In this document: positions 33,157 to 44,680 of the stretch, piece by piece | How the letters are laid out: each line of letters opens with the position of its first letter | Position numbering within the stretch: the stretch's first letter is position 1 | Assembly (NCBI GenBank): GCA_022393335.1 | Contig: JAJEKB010021144.1 | Span: 336,958 to 400,957 of the forward strand | Direction: 5' to 3' | From: Macrotrachela quadricornifera | Lineage: Eukaryota > Rotifera > Eurotatoria > Philodinida > Philodinidae | DNA length: 64,000 nt | Notes under the pieces: model-generated | Database searches by the model: none | What the model was told of the DNA's origin: nothing | The model's input: the letters and a program-made list of their open reading frames with translations, nothing else | Made by a program: the position numbers and the translations under genes

Positions 33157-33381
33157 TCAGGAAAATACAGGTTTGCAGAAATAGGCTGTTTTGTACTGTT
33201 TGACATTATGAAGTGAAAAGCGAAACAGATTAGCTCCAATTTCTCCAAATAATAGCAATGAACAGTGTTTCCTTACCGTTTTATTTTGTAACGAGGAGTA
33301 TAACACCGATTTTTTGTCTTGATCAGTTAAATTATTCAAACACAAATCCACTTTTGATTTCTCTTTTGTGCCACTGATCAT
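33157..33381 (-). other. possible exon, unidentified
   Basis: A 74-codon frame begins MISGTKEKSKVDLCLNNLTD and is open upstream to a GATTTAG acceptor at about 33425. GTATTT after FCKP could be a donor. It lies upstream of, and on the same strand as, the AIG1 GTPase and might belong to it. Confidence 0.3.
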
Positions 33382-33429
33382 GTTTCCGAGTTTCTCGTTT
33401 TGATATGAAGCAGACGATGGAATTACTAA

Positions 33430-35560
33430 ATCAAAAGTAAGAGGATAATTAAAAAATGTGTCTGATTTCTTAAAGATCTCAAATCACGTTCTGTCTTCTG
33501 TTTAGCAGAAACTTTCATTCGAAATGCTCGGAAGTAACTAGGTGTTCTCGAAAATCATGCTTTTTTGGCCCACTACCTAAAAAGAGATCATTCTCGGGAA
33601 ATTAAGAAATAATCGAACATTTATAATTACATGACTTTATTCAGCACAGAACAAGCTATATTTTCGAAAAAAAGCATCTTCAACTAGTGGCATAATCATA
33701 GAAAAAATCTGAGAATTGGTGCAGTCCTAACAATTTTTAAAACGACTATTTAAAATGACGGATGGACAATGGTTTTTTTCATAGAATAAGAATACAACTA
33801 GGTAGTTTTATCTTTTAAAAAAGATGTTTCATTTATTTATTTTGAAAAAAAATAAAAGCTCACATTATTTACTTTAGGAAAATTCTACTATTTTCTTACG
33901 AATCGGCGAAAATCAAGTATGACTTTTTTCGAAATTGATATTAAAATTGCACACCAATGATAAAATGTACAATTCACTCAACCAAACATCTCATGTTATA
34001 GTGTATGTCATCGTTCTAGGCAGTTTTCTCTTGTTGAATGTTCTTTCACACTTAGATAATCTCCTTCTTGGTATTATTAAAAAATGTCGGGTCTTTTATT
34101 ACGAAGTACCTTTCAATAGATTTTCGTGATAAATTTTTTTCAAAACCAGTGGAATTCAAAAAAAATCAATCAGTCATCGGTGTCACCTATTACCAACATA
34201 TACACAGTGTGGTCGTATTAAGATCTGTATAAAATCTGATTACTTTATTTCAATGATTATCTGTTTTAGATGTTAGAAACGTAACGGAGTGTATCATTTT
34301 ATTTTCTCAGACATTATCAGTTCCGTGAGCTGATTTTGAAGCTACCAAATCATTTTATCAAATTTTGATAATACATAGCATCGAGTGTAGCGGCTTTTTC
34401 AAATAAAATAGGTTCAATTTGATGAAATCCACCGCAAAAGTCCATTGATTCCGGAGTTGTTAATACAAAATATAGTGGAATTTAGTACATATCTAGTTGT
34501 AGTTAATATAACTGGTAACTTCTTATCTCAGTTCTGTAATTTATAACTTTCACACACTGTCATTTTTTTTGCCAATGAACTGAAGCTGGTAAAGTCCACC
34601 AATCAATTGCTTATCCCTTTCTTTTCAACGAACTTTGATCTGATCATCAAATAATCAAGACTATTATCGAAATTAAGGTAGATATTAACTGTACATAATG
34701 ATTAATTGAATATTTTTTTTGTTATTCATAGATTAATATTCAAAACTGACTTAGAAAATATTTTTACAGAATCTCTAATAATAATTCAATATTTATAGTA
34801 AGTACTGAGTGTGTGTGAAAAGAAGGCAGCTACCACTATCTAGGTTTGAAAGCTATCTTTATTTGAAGATAGTTTTATCGTTTAGTGTATTCCTTAAATT
34901 AGTTTACTAGAAAAACCTGAAATAGTGGAACGACTATTTAGCAAACTCTATATATTAACATAAATTAAAAGTAAATATGAAACTACAAGTTTTTCTTCAG
35001 TTAAAAAGAATAAATTTTCATGGATTGAAAAATACAAAAACATTTAATCTAAAAAATTTTTGATTCAAACAGTTGTAATTAAAAAAGTTATTGAAATTGA
35101 ATTATGCAGCTTTTAAATTTTGCTTTTATCTTCAAAAATAAAAAGACACGCATGTGATAAAGTTGCGTATTCATATCCTAGTTACTTCTGACCATTACAA
35201 ACTAATATAGCATGGCGCTTATTTTGTTTATGTGACTATGATAAAGAAAGTGATACACAAATTACAAGAGTGTCCATCGTTACTTTTAGTTTTTCAAATG
35301 TTAATCATTATAAACACTTATGTTCAAAATGAAAACATTAGTGGTGTGAGATACCTATAGTTTTATTGATATTGGTTCACTAAAAGTAATCTTCCAGCAA
35401 AAATCTTAAAATATAATTGTATTCCAGAGTCATACATGCTAGTGTGTTGTTTATATTATATTACGAATTCATTATAAAATTATTCTTTTTTCATGCTTCT
35501 ATAGACACAGATATTTGATAGTCCCACTTTAACAAATATTCAGAAGGCATCATTCTCAGA
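33430..35560. other. No recognisable gene
   Basis: AT-rich DNA; short frames such as 33935-34129 lack family resemblance. Confidence 0.4.
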
Positions 35561-35562
35561 TG

Positions 35563-36149
35563 TCCATTCGCTTTTGAGTCGGAGCTTTGTGGATCTTGTA
35601 GACCTTGATGGGTTATATCTACCATGAAAAAAAAATTCGTGTCCATGGTGTGTTCCTGACGAGATATTGAGTTTTTAGTGAATTTTTTCTATAATCGTCC
35701 ACTTTTGCAGAAAAGCTATGCTTTCGAGTTTTAACTTGACACTTTCCCCATGCAAAGGCCTCAGCTAGACTGGCTTGCATAGAAAAATTTTAGAAGTTTT
35801 GGACAACGACTCTCCGAGATACGAAGCTTTTACAAAATACTTACTATATACACTACCTATGGAAAAAAGTCTATACATTAATAGTTCCATATCTCGGAGA
35901 GTCGTTGTTCAAAACTTCTAAAATTTTTTATGCAAGCTAGTCTAGCTGAGACCTTTGTATGGGGAAAGTGTCAAGTTAAAACTCGAAAACATAGCTTTTC
36001 TGCAAAAGTAGACGATTATAGAAAAAATTTACTAAAAACTGGATATCTCATCAGGAACACACCATGGGTACGAACTTTTTTTTTTATGGTAGACATAACT
36101 CATCAAAGTCTACAAGATCCACAAAGCTTCGCCTGAAAAGCGAATAGGC
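35563..36149. mobile_element. large foldback element (~250-bp arms)
   Basis: Arms 35563-35826 and about 35896-36149 are imperfect reverse complements over roughly 250 bases (for example TCTCCGAGATACGAAG faces ATATCTCGGAGA). They are separated by a ~70-base loop. No coding capacity. It could form a long dsRNA if transcribed. Confidence 0.85.
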
Positions 36150-37350
36150 ACCTGGAAATGTTTCCTTGTAAAACAACTGTTCTACCAGTTTTTTTTCGAA
36201 AAGCTGATAAGTGAATCTTTTACTTTAAAACGAGACAAAGAACTGTACTGGAACTACACACTGAAATAAAATTTTCCGCATTATATGTCGCATGTGTCGC
36301 AATGAGCCTGAGATGATCTATTTAATGATAGAGCTTTTATTATTTTTTTCTCTTCTTCTTGTCACAAACGCATTCACTCCTAGTGATTAATTGCAGATGC
36401 TCTGTCATTTTTGTATAGAATCACTTTATTTTTTGATTTGCTTCGTCTAAGTAAAGTTGAAGGAAAATGGAAGTAGATAAAAGAAAGACAATTGAAATAC
36501 CAATAAAATGATAAGCAAAAATTCTTCTGAGTCACTGTCCTTTTCGGTGAAAACAATCGACTATTTCTTGAAAATCTGAATTTGACTCACTTTATAGAAA
36601 AAAATTTTGACAATTACTATATGAATAACTTCTGAATGGCTCCTTGTTTGTCACCAAATTTTCACTGCAGATATACCTCTCAGGCATAATGTGAGCCAGG
36701 TGAACATATCCGAAAATATTCTTTTTCACAGTCTAAACTAGTGATTCTCAGAGTTTTGTAGAGCTCAAGTAAAAAGCCTGTCAAAGTTTAAACGCAGAAA
36801 TTATCATAATGCAAGAAAGACAAGTCGCAGAACATTATAGCACAATATTCCACAAACAAACAATATCGCAAAAAACTTGTTCACCTACGGACTATGTGAT
36901 GAAAAAACTTATCGTTCTGTATGTTAAAAACTCTATGAAGGGATCACGTCTGATCGAGCACGTATTTTTACAAGATACTCTGGAATATGTATCCTAACTA
37001 TGTTAATAGTGCCAAATCGTGAACCCTTCCCTAAGCTATTGTAGATGGTGCCCAAGAATCCGAAATCTCTAGACGAAAATTTGGTTTTAGACATCTGTAC
37101 TGGACTCTGAAGAATAACTAAGGTGATATTCGAAATCAGCCTGTCGAGTTGTATCAAACTATATATGAAAAGAGTTTTTTTTTGTGGAAGTCAATTTTTG
37201 ATAGAATTTGATGGGAACAAACGGATACAGGATTTTTACCGAAAAATTCAGTTTTGGACACTCATATTACACTTTGAAGAAAGGCTAAGGGGAAATTCAG
37301 AATGAGCGTATCAAACTACACTGAATGGTATATAGTGCAACATATTTTTC
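36150..37350. repeat. non-coding DNA with a diverged tandem duplication
   Basis: About 37065-37165 and 37235-37325 are related: both carry GGTTTTAGACATC/AGTTTTGGACACTC, CTCTGAAGAATAACTAAGG/CTTTGAAGAAAGGCTAAGG and TATCAAACTA. The period is roughly 165 bases. No gene was found. Confidence 0.5.
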
Positions 37351-38280
37351 TTAAAAGCAATTTTCTGAGCGATAAAACGCGAAACTGTTCTGAGAAATAA
37401 TATTAAATTTCATACCATGTGATTTGATGGTTGTTATAGGACTACTTGTCGTAACTTTCGAGGAAATTCCAACATAGGATATAACATGTGGCTGGCCAGA
37501 TATTAGGTCTGAATTGAAAGGTGGTTTAAGAAGTTCATAAGGAGGTTCCATTTGTTGCAAATGAATAGTATATAAATCTTCCGCTGGACTATGTTTATCT
37601 ATCACACTGAAATAGCTACCAGACATAAGAAGAATTTCATTTTCATTTGGATATTGCGAATGATTACGAATAGCTCTGCCATTTATACAATCTATCATAA
37701 ACATGGTACGTTTACCACATCGTCCAAGAAACTGATCTATCTGGCCCATTTTGGCGGTGCAGGAGGTGAAACCCCACCAGACATTATTTTCTCTGTATTG
37801 ATCACTAACATCGTCACGAATGCCTCTCCAAATGATTCCTTTGTGTCGTGGTAATTTAAACAATGCAGTAAGAATAAGTTTAAGATACGAAAACCATGGC
37901 TTGAGAATATCTCTTTTTTCTGCTCGAAGTACTTTGTTAAGAACAGTACATAAACTGTTATCTGAATCTGGCCACTGCATCGTGTAGAGACGAATAGCAG
38001 CCGATTCATCTTGAGTAAGGTTGTCCTTTGGCTCGCTTGAGTTATGTTTGACTATCCATATATTCCTGTCAAGATCTTTCACAAACTTTTCAATGCATTG
38101 ATTCCCGAATAACTCTTTAGTTTGTTTGTGATGTACTAAACTTTTAATTGGTTGCATAGATTCTTCAAGAGATACCAGTTGTTTTTCTTCATAACCTTCG
38201 ATAGGTGTCAGAAATTTGTTCGGCTCTTCCTTTCCATCAAGAAAACGACGTGATACTTGATCATTAACGTGTATTGCCAT
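37351..38280 (-). CDS. NAD:arginine ADP-ribosyltransferase (ART family)
   Basis: A 309-residue single-frame protein. The R-S-E signature of arginine-specific mono-ADP-ribosyltransferases is complete: Arg152 in IWRGI, the Ser/Thr motif GFTSCT at 170-175, and the E-x-E pair (ENE, 213-215) in the loop before ILL. The helical N-terminal half (about 40-150) matches the usual ART alpha-lobe. No signal peptide or membrane anchor is seen, so a cytosolic enzyme is likely, unlike vertebrate GPI-anchored ARTs. It would transfer ADP-ribose from NAD to arginine of target proteins. The Ser/Thr-rich tail (TTSSPITTIKS) has no known domain. A TATAG lies 9 bases before the ATG. ART genes are strongly expanded in bdelloids. 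Confidence 0.88.
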   Translation of the reverse strand: MAIHVNDQVSRRFLDGKEEPNKFLTPIEGYEEKQLVSLEESMQPIKSLVHHKQTKELFGNQCIEKFVKDLDRNIWIVKHNSSEPKDNLTQDESAAIRLYTMQWPDSDNSLCTVLNKVLRAEKRDILKPWFSYLKLILTALFKLPRHKGIIWRGIRDDVSDQYRENNVWWGFTSCTAKMGQIDQFLGRCGKRTMFMIDCINGRAIRNHSQYPNENEILLMSGSYFSVIDKHSPAEDLYTIHLQQMEPPYELLKPPFNSDLISGQPHVISYVGISSKVTTSSPITTIKSHGMKFNIISQNSFAFYRSENCF

Positions 38281-38289
38281 TATTAAATT

Positions 38290-38310
38290 CTATATATATA
38301 TATATATGAC
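38290..38310. repeat. (TA)n microsatellite
   Basis: Simple TA run immediately 5' of the ART gene on its coding strand. Confidence 0.8.
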
Positions 38311-38877
38311 GACAACATGATTTTTAAGCTTTATTTTGTTTCTTACTCGTATAATTGATATAATTTATTCGATTTGTATTGTAATAGTAAAGAAAAACAG
38401 CAAAGAGTTTCGTTTCATATCTATGATGAAATCATATAATCATGAGAAGAGAACGATGAAGTTTTTCTTATCTTTAGTCAACAATGATATGCAGGAGTGT
38501 CATGAACGGTAGATAATTCTTTGTTTCAATCTTTTGCCACTTCGTGACATTTTTGTTGATATGATAAGATCGCTTGCACGTGTTTTTAAAAAGTATAGAA
38601 ATGGTTTATAACTATTTTTATTATTATATCTTCATTTCTTTTTTTTCTAACTATAAAATATATAATCAAAATTTTCGTTTTCAAACAATAGCAATATGTT
38701 TAAAATATTCTTTTTTTTCACAAAATACATATAACATCAACATGTTGATTCAAAAAATATATAATTTCGTTTATCATACAAATGTTTTTTTTTCTATTAT
38801 TAATGCAACGTATAAAACATGAACAAAAAATAACTACATACAATAAAACAAAAAAAAAATATCTACTTGTATTTTTA
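38311..38877. other. Intergenic AT-rich spacer
   Basis: Separates the ART gene from the next minus-strand gene. Nothing recognised. Confidence 0.4.
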
Positions 38878-40091
38878 CTATTTAAACATTTCTTTAATAA
38901 GTTTATCAATTGTTTGATGATCTAAACGATGTACACCAGATAAATGTCTTCGAATACTTTTTCGAGTAATTTCTTGTATTAAACATGGTGTATTTATAAT
39001 ATCATGTCTTGTTGATAATGGACATTTAACTTTATGATGTGGATTATACAATGTTAATGGTGTATCATTAATAGATGAAAATAATTTTGTTTCATATGGA
39101 TTTTCATGATGAATAATTGCATGAACAAGACGCATTGATATTTCATTTTTAAAACCATGTTTGGAATGAAAATGTTGATAAAGACATATTTTTTTATTAG
39201 CATTTTTTGTTGGTGAACATAATTGATGTTGATGATATGCTTGAATTAAACCAAATGCACCATCAAATGTTAATGGACATTCACCAGAATAAGAACGATA
39301 TGTTATAGATCGTTCAAATTTCTTCTTAGAAATCTATTTTAATTACAAAAAAAATTATTTAAAAATTTTTTTAATTTTTTCATACTTTTTTCTTTTGTTT
39401 TATTTTATAATCTAAATCACCATCTTTATTTGTATATTCAATAGAATCAGTTTCTAAAAGTAAATTCTTTTTTTTAAATTTAAATATACTTTTGTTTTTT
39501 TGTTACCTTCATCACTTGATGTTTCTTTTATTTTAATATTAAAATCTAAATAAATATTGATAATTATGATATCTATATTTTTATTATAAAATATTTTACT
39601 TTCACTATTTTTCCATGGTGTTATTTCATTCCACCATTCAATTTCTTTTTTATATCTAAATTAAAAATAAAAAATTAAATTATTTTAAAATAAAAAATTT
39701 TTTTACATTTTTGATTCAATTGTATCATTTTCATCTTGATTAGAATTATAAAAATTTTTCTCTAATATATGATGTTCTTCTTGATTTGTACATTCTTTTA
39801 AAAGATCAGGAACATTTTCTTGTTCATCATTATCGGAATCTAAAGTAACAGCTAAATAATAAATCAATTATATATCTTTTTTTTATATTTCACTCTTCAT
39901 ATACTTGAAGATGATTGATTCATTTGTTCTTGTTCGTCTGATATTACTGTTTCACTTGTTTGATGAGATAACCAATGTCTGTAACATAACATATGTCGAC
40001 AATGTGTTTTACAAAGAAAAACAAGTATAGGTGGAGAACCCAAAACAGGAAAACAAGTTGGTTGTGTACAATATCCTCGTCCACAAAACAT
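38878..40091 (-). CDS. unknown Cys/His-rich protein, six exons (~316 aa)
   Basis: Manual splicing gives exons 39905-40091, 39707-39851, 39600-39655, 39507-39545, 39386-39453 and 38878-39333. All have GT/AG borders and consistent phases, 951 nt in total. The N-terminus MFCGRGYCTQPTCFPV...CKTHCRHMLCYRHWL carries paired Cys and His, suggesting a zinc-binding knuckle. The middle is acidic and polar (DNDEQENVPDLLKE...). The C-terminal domain has CPLTFDGAFGLIQAYHQ, CLYQHFHSKHGFK and CPLSTRHDI, then a basic RKSIRRHLSGVHRLD helix. His and Cys spacing hints at more metal sites. Neither signal peptide nor membrane segment was seen, so a nuclear or cytosolic protein is inferred. I cannot name the family. 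Confidence 0.75.
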
Positions 40092-40200
40092 TTTTATAAA
40101 CAATTAGATGTATATATCACGTGTTTTTTCTTCCATTCTATATATATATAATCTTATGAGAATCGAAGACGGACGATAGAAAGAAAAAAAAATATGTATA

Positions 40201-40453
40201 TGTCGTATCGAAGTTACACTGGTCGACGAAGTTATCTAAATTTTATTTAAACAACTCTACAGCACTTTAGCGGATTGAAAGTTCTGCAGCTGCTAAAGAG
40301 AATCACTCATATGAAAACAACTTGAACGCTAGTCAGACTCAGATATTCACTCTAAATATATATTCTGATATCAATATCATCAATTATTTGATAACTTTTG
40401 ATATTTAGTTGATTTCAGATAACTCCGTCGACCGGTGTAACTTCGATATGACA
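40201..40453. mobile_element. short MITE between two genes
   Basis: The ends TGTCGTATCGAAGTTACACT and AGTGTAACTTCGATA-like right end are inverted repeats of about 36 bases, with GGTCGACGAAGTTATCT mirrored by AGATAACTCCGTCGACC. The interior is non-coding. Confidence 0.82.
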
Positions 40454-40738
40454 CTATTTCTTTAAATCACTGTTTTTGTCTAATACTAACGCATTTATAT
40501 TTTAAAGTTCAAGTTTATGTTCCTTTATAACAAGTACATAAAAATATTTGTACAATAGATTAGTTTGAATTGAATATATATGTATCTGTTCTTCTTCTTA
40601 TTCACATAAAGTTTTATTAAATAATTCTCTTTTTTTTGGTACCCCGTTACACTAAAGCAAGAATAAAAAAACCGAAAACAAACAAAATAAATATATATAT
40701 ATAATTTCCACTGTATTAACTTTGTTATTTTTTTTTCA

Positions 40739-42308
40739 TTATACAATAATAACTCGTTCTTCAAGTAAATTTCTTTCATCATCATCATCATTAATATCAT
40801 CATCATTATCATCATCATCATTCAGTCTTAATTCTTGTCCAGTAGTTGTTGGTGGTTGTGAATGATGAATAAATTCTGTTAATGTTCTTTCTGTACATTT
40901 AGCAATAAAACGTATTAATGGTCGAACATCTCCATCATTAGCTTGATCTAAATATGAATAATATGCTAAACGTTCAGATTTTTTTATAATAACAGGTGGA
41001 AAACCAGATCTCATTAAAATTAAATTCATTAATAAACGTCCTGTACGACCATTACCATCAATAAATGGATGAATATAAACAAATTTATAATGTGCTATAG
41101 CAGCTAATTCAATAGCATGAAGATCTCGAGTATCTTCTAATGAATTAAGCCAAATAAGAAAATCTTTAAGATAACCTGGTACATCAATAGCTGCAGGTGG
41201 AGTAAATGATCCAACATAAACTTGATGTTTACGTAATTTTCCAGCTTCAATTGGATCAACAAAACCTAATACTCGACGATGTATTTCAAATATATCTTCA
41301 AGTGTTATTGAACCAAGACGATTTACTAATGTACAATTAACATATTGTAATGCTAAATCAAGACCAAGTACTTCTTGTTGTTCAATAAGTGATTTACCAC
41401 CAATAGCCATACGTGTTTCAACAATATGTCGTGTTTCTCGAAGATTTAATGTATTACCTTCAATTGCATTTGAATGATATATATGTAAATAATAAGCATC
41501 ACGTTTAGCACGTCGTAAATATGGATTTGTATCAGGTATACGATAAAGTTCTTGTAAAAGATTATCAATAAAAGTAAAATGTTTTTGATCAATTTCTTCA
41601 ACTAATGGTAATGTACGTTTTTTTAATTCTAATGCGCGTGGATTTGTTGGTTGTCTAACAAGTGCACGTGTATATAAATTTTCTGCACGTATTAAATCTT
41701 GATTATGATATTCAAGAAATTGTCCATATTCAACAAGTATTTCAGAATTATATGGATCAAGTGTTAAAGCATGTTCAAAAACTTTTCGTGCTTTTTCAAA
41801 TTTATTTTCATTTATTAAACGAAGTGCTAAATGAAGGGCAGTTTCAGCTTCTTGTCGAAGATCTATATAACAGGGAAAAAAAAAAGAAGATTATTATTTT
41901 ATTCTAAGGAAAAAAAATTAAATTATTTTTACCACTAGAAATATTTTTTTGTTTTGATTGATCTTTAGTATATTTTCGTTTTGTATCTAAAGAATCTTGT
42001 TGTGGATAATGTGCTTGTAATTCATGATTATTTGATGATGAACATTGTAATGATGTTGAATCTGATGGAAAAAATATATGACTAGTTGAAAGTAAACTAA
42101 GCGATGACGATGATGATGATGATGATATTAATGATGATGTTTTATTAAATAAAATAGGTATTAGAATATTAATAATAATAGAAGTAAAAAATGAAAGAAG
42201 AAGAAATAGACATAATGTTGTTAAATAATGACGAAAATCTATTGAAGAACATCGTTCAATAAGACGATGAATAATGTGTCGTATAATAATTGGATAAAAT
42301 AATGACAT
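40739..42308 (-). CDS. FICD: FICD (HYPE) protein adenylyltransferase, two exons
   Basis: Exons 41933-42308 and 40739-41862 join in phase across a 70-nt intron to give 499 residues (human FICD 458). Residues ~30-52 (LCLFLLLSFFTSIIINILIP) form one membrane segment, fitting a type II ER protein. A Ser-rich linker and a TPR region follow (ALRLINENKFEKARKVFEHAL; AENLYTRALVRQP). The inhibitory helix contains AIEGN with the regulatory Glu at ~260. The Fic motif HPFIDGNGRTGR is at ~390-401 with its catalytic His. FICD AMPylates and de-AMPylates the ER chaperone BiP, with the Glu controlling the switch. All key residues are present. The C-terminus is unusually Asp/Asn-rich before ERNLLEERVIIV. Confidence 0.95.
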
Positions 42309-42520
42309 TTAATATTCGATAATTTTGATGTTTTATTTGAAAACATTGTATATAACGTCAAAAGCAAGGCGCGTGAATATTTAGTCACATAAAGACCATT
42401 TATATTCAGATAATATATATTATAATTCTAGAAAATAACAAAAGTATTTATTTGAATAATACTATTGTTTTTCTTATGAAAGAATTTTATCTAATTTAAT
42501 AACAAAAAAGAAGAAACAAA

Positions 42521-43120
42521 CTAATTTTGTTTTTTATTTATTTTATCTTGTTCAAATAATTCTTGTATTTGTTGTGTTGCTGTCATTTGTGGATATTCTA
42601 TTTCAATAAGATCCTTATCTGGATATATTCTTGTTGTTCGATCAATTGATTTATTTGTAAATGGTGTCCATATACCTTGTATTGATGGTGAATCTGTATG
42701 CATTTGTTTTATTAATCTCCATTGTGAATCACCTTGTTGTGTTAATAATGAATTAATCCACCAATTAACTTGTTCACGATTACTATTTGATAGTGGAATC
42801 CATTGACGATCACCACTTAAATATTCTCCAATTAAATTTGGTGGACGATGACGACGTGGTTGAATATAAATAACAACATATGGATGTTGTCGAGCAAATT
42901 TTGTTAAATCATTAGTAATCCATTCTCGTGTACCATATGATGAACGAAATTCTTTACATACTTGAATAGTTAAACGTTGTAATTGACAAACATATCGAGA
43001 ACCAATACCATTTTGAAGACGAGTAGATATATATTTTGCTGGAATTATTTCATCAAATGAATGAAAATAACGAATTGATTGAAATGGTAATGAATTAAAA
43101 CGACGAAATAATTGTGACAT
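42521..43120 (-). CDS. MRPL43: mitochondrial large-subunit ribosomal protein mL43
   Basis: A 199-residue frame. The core LQNGIGSRYVCQLQRLTIQVC...SSYGTREWI...FARQHPYVVIYIQPR, then GEYLSGDR and the signature HTDSPSIQGIWTPFTNK, matches the L51/S25/CI-B8 thioredoxin-like domain of mL43. The first ~25 residues (MSQLFRRFNSLPFQSIRYFH) are basic and hydrophobic without acids, as in a mitochondrial targeting peptide. The protein is part of the mitochondrial 39S subunit. TTTATTTAG abuts the ATG directly, so the start codon is the first codon after a splice acceptor. Confidence 0.93.
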   Translation of the reverse strand: MSQLFRRFNSLPFQSIRYFHSFDEIIPAKYISTRLQNGIGSRYVCQLQRLTIQVCKEFRSSYGTREWITNDLTKFARQHPYVVIYIQPRRHRPPNLIGEYLSGDRQWIPLSNSNREQVNWWINSLLTQQGDSQWRLIKQMHTDSPSIQGIWTPFTNKSIDRTTRIYPDKDLIEIEYPQMTATQQIQELFEQDKINKKQN

Positions 43121-43509
43121 CTAAATAAAAAGAATAACGAATAAAATTTATAAATCTAGCGTCTTTTTTTTTTGTATGTGAAAAATAGCAATATGTGTAG
43201 TACAAATTGACAACAGGAAAGTTTACTAATGGTAGAAAACAGTTGATCAATTAAATGAATGAAATTCTACATGATAGATGGCATTAGTTGTTGCATCGAT
43301 TTCTGTTATCTTTAATATGAGACATTACCACATTTACCTTCAGTGACTGAAATCATATCTTTGTTATATTATTCAGAGATTTTATAATGATTAAATTAAT
43401 TTATTAAAATAATAATTGATATTACAAAATCTTCGCAAAAATATTATTAATGATTATTCAGCAAAAACTACTTATGCATATAAAAATAATTAAATTCATT
43501 AAAATATTC
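43121..43509. other. Spacer between mL43 and the F-box array
   Basis: AT-rich; nothing recognised. Confidence 0.4.
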
Positions 43510-44460
43510 TCAAAAAACTAGTAATCGATATTGATATAGATTTTTATAAATATTATTAAATTTTTTTTTTAAATCTTGAGAAATTTCTTCTACATTAAAA
43601 TCAATTAATTCATTAGACCGGGTAATATATAAATTAAAATGAAATCGATAAAGTAGTATTAAATGACTAGAAATTAATGATGAAAACCAATCATAATACT
43701 TAAGTTTATCTATTATATTTAAATTTTCTCGTATTGTTCGAGATATTTTTAAATATTCAATATTCGGTACACATAAGAAATAATCTTCTAATATATTATC
43801 ATCCCATGGCCATTCATTATAATTCATATTTATTATTAATTGTTTAAGATTATTATGTAATACAATATTTGATTGTATTTTTGTTTTTAAAAATAATTTA
43901 AATTTAAAAAAATATAAATTTGGACATGCAGAAAGTATTGATGTATAAATAAGTATATTAATATCGTTTAATTTTAAAAAACGTAATGATAATGTTTGTG
44001 TCCATATATGTATTGTACATGCTGGTTTCATTCGTGATATATAACAATATTTTAAATTAGGAAATGTATTTGAAAAAATTTTTCGACGTAATATTGACAT
44101 ATAAAATGGATGAACTTTATAATTAATTGATATATATTCAAGATTAGGTAAATTATATGTATTTAATTGTGATATTAAATCATCTGTAATATAATCCAAA
44201 ATAAGACGATGTATATTAGGAAAATAATTTAATTTCTCATCAAATTTATTATCAATAATTAATGTACGAATATATGGATATGAAAGAATAGATAGATCTT
44301 TATTATTATTATTTGTTGAATAAATAAGATGATTAACAGATTGAATTAAATAATTAAAATGATAATTAAGATTATAGAATGATTGAAAAAGTTCTCGAGT
44401 ATTTAAATATTTAAATAATTCAATAATTAATTCATTAGGTAAAGATTCCAATATAAACAT
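43510..44460 (-). CDS. F-box-like protein, array member 1
   Basis: 316 residues, one exon. The N-terminal F-box reads LESLPNELIIELFKYLNTRELFQ and continues SFYNLNYHFN. The rest is a Leu/Ile-rich repeat-like region with recurring PNLEYxSI, ACPNLYFFKFKL and CVPNIEYLKI phrases. In F-box proteins the F-box binds Skp1 of an SCF ubiquitin ligase and the C-terminal part selects substrate; here substrate is unknown. It retains the IFSNTFPNLKYCYI segment that members 3 and 4 lack. TTACTTTTTAG lies 30 bases before the ATG. Confidence 0.8.
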   Translation of the reverse strand: MFILESLPNELIIELFKYLNTRELFQSFYNLNYHFNYLIQSVNHLIYSTNNNNKDLSILSYPYIRTLIIDNKFDEKLNYFPNIHRLILDYITDDLISQLNTYNLPNLEYISINYKVHPFYMSILRRKIFSNTFPNLKYCYISRMKPACTIHIWTQTLSLRFLKLNDINILIYTSILSACPNLYFFKFKLFLKTKIQSNIVLHNNLKQLIINMNYNEWPWDDNILEDYFLCVPNIEYLKISRTIRENLNIIDKLKYYDWFSSLISSHLILLYRFHFNLYITRSNELIDFNVEEISQDLKKKFNNIYKNLYQYRLLVF

Positions 44461-44680
44461 TTTATTAAGTCTATATATATACCTAATCTAAAAAGTAAAA
44501 TATTATTTTACTATTTATTTAAATTGAACAAAACAAAAAAAAAATTTCATGAAATAATATATTCACATAAGATCTTGATGAACTATCAAAAATAATTTAT
44601 TAAAAAATAAAAATAAAAGTCGAATCACGAATGTTTTTCTTGTCTCTTTTTTTTTTTCAGTTGTAAAATAATATTTCATT

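Noticed and set aside
37591..38009. Frames overlapping the ADP-ribosyltransferase on either strand
   Set aside because: Shadows of a frame with the full R-S-E signature.
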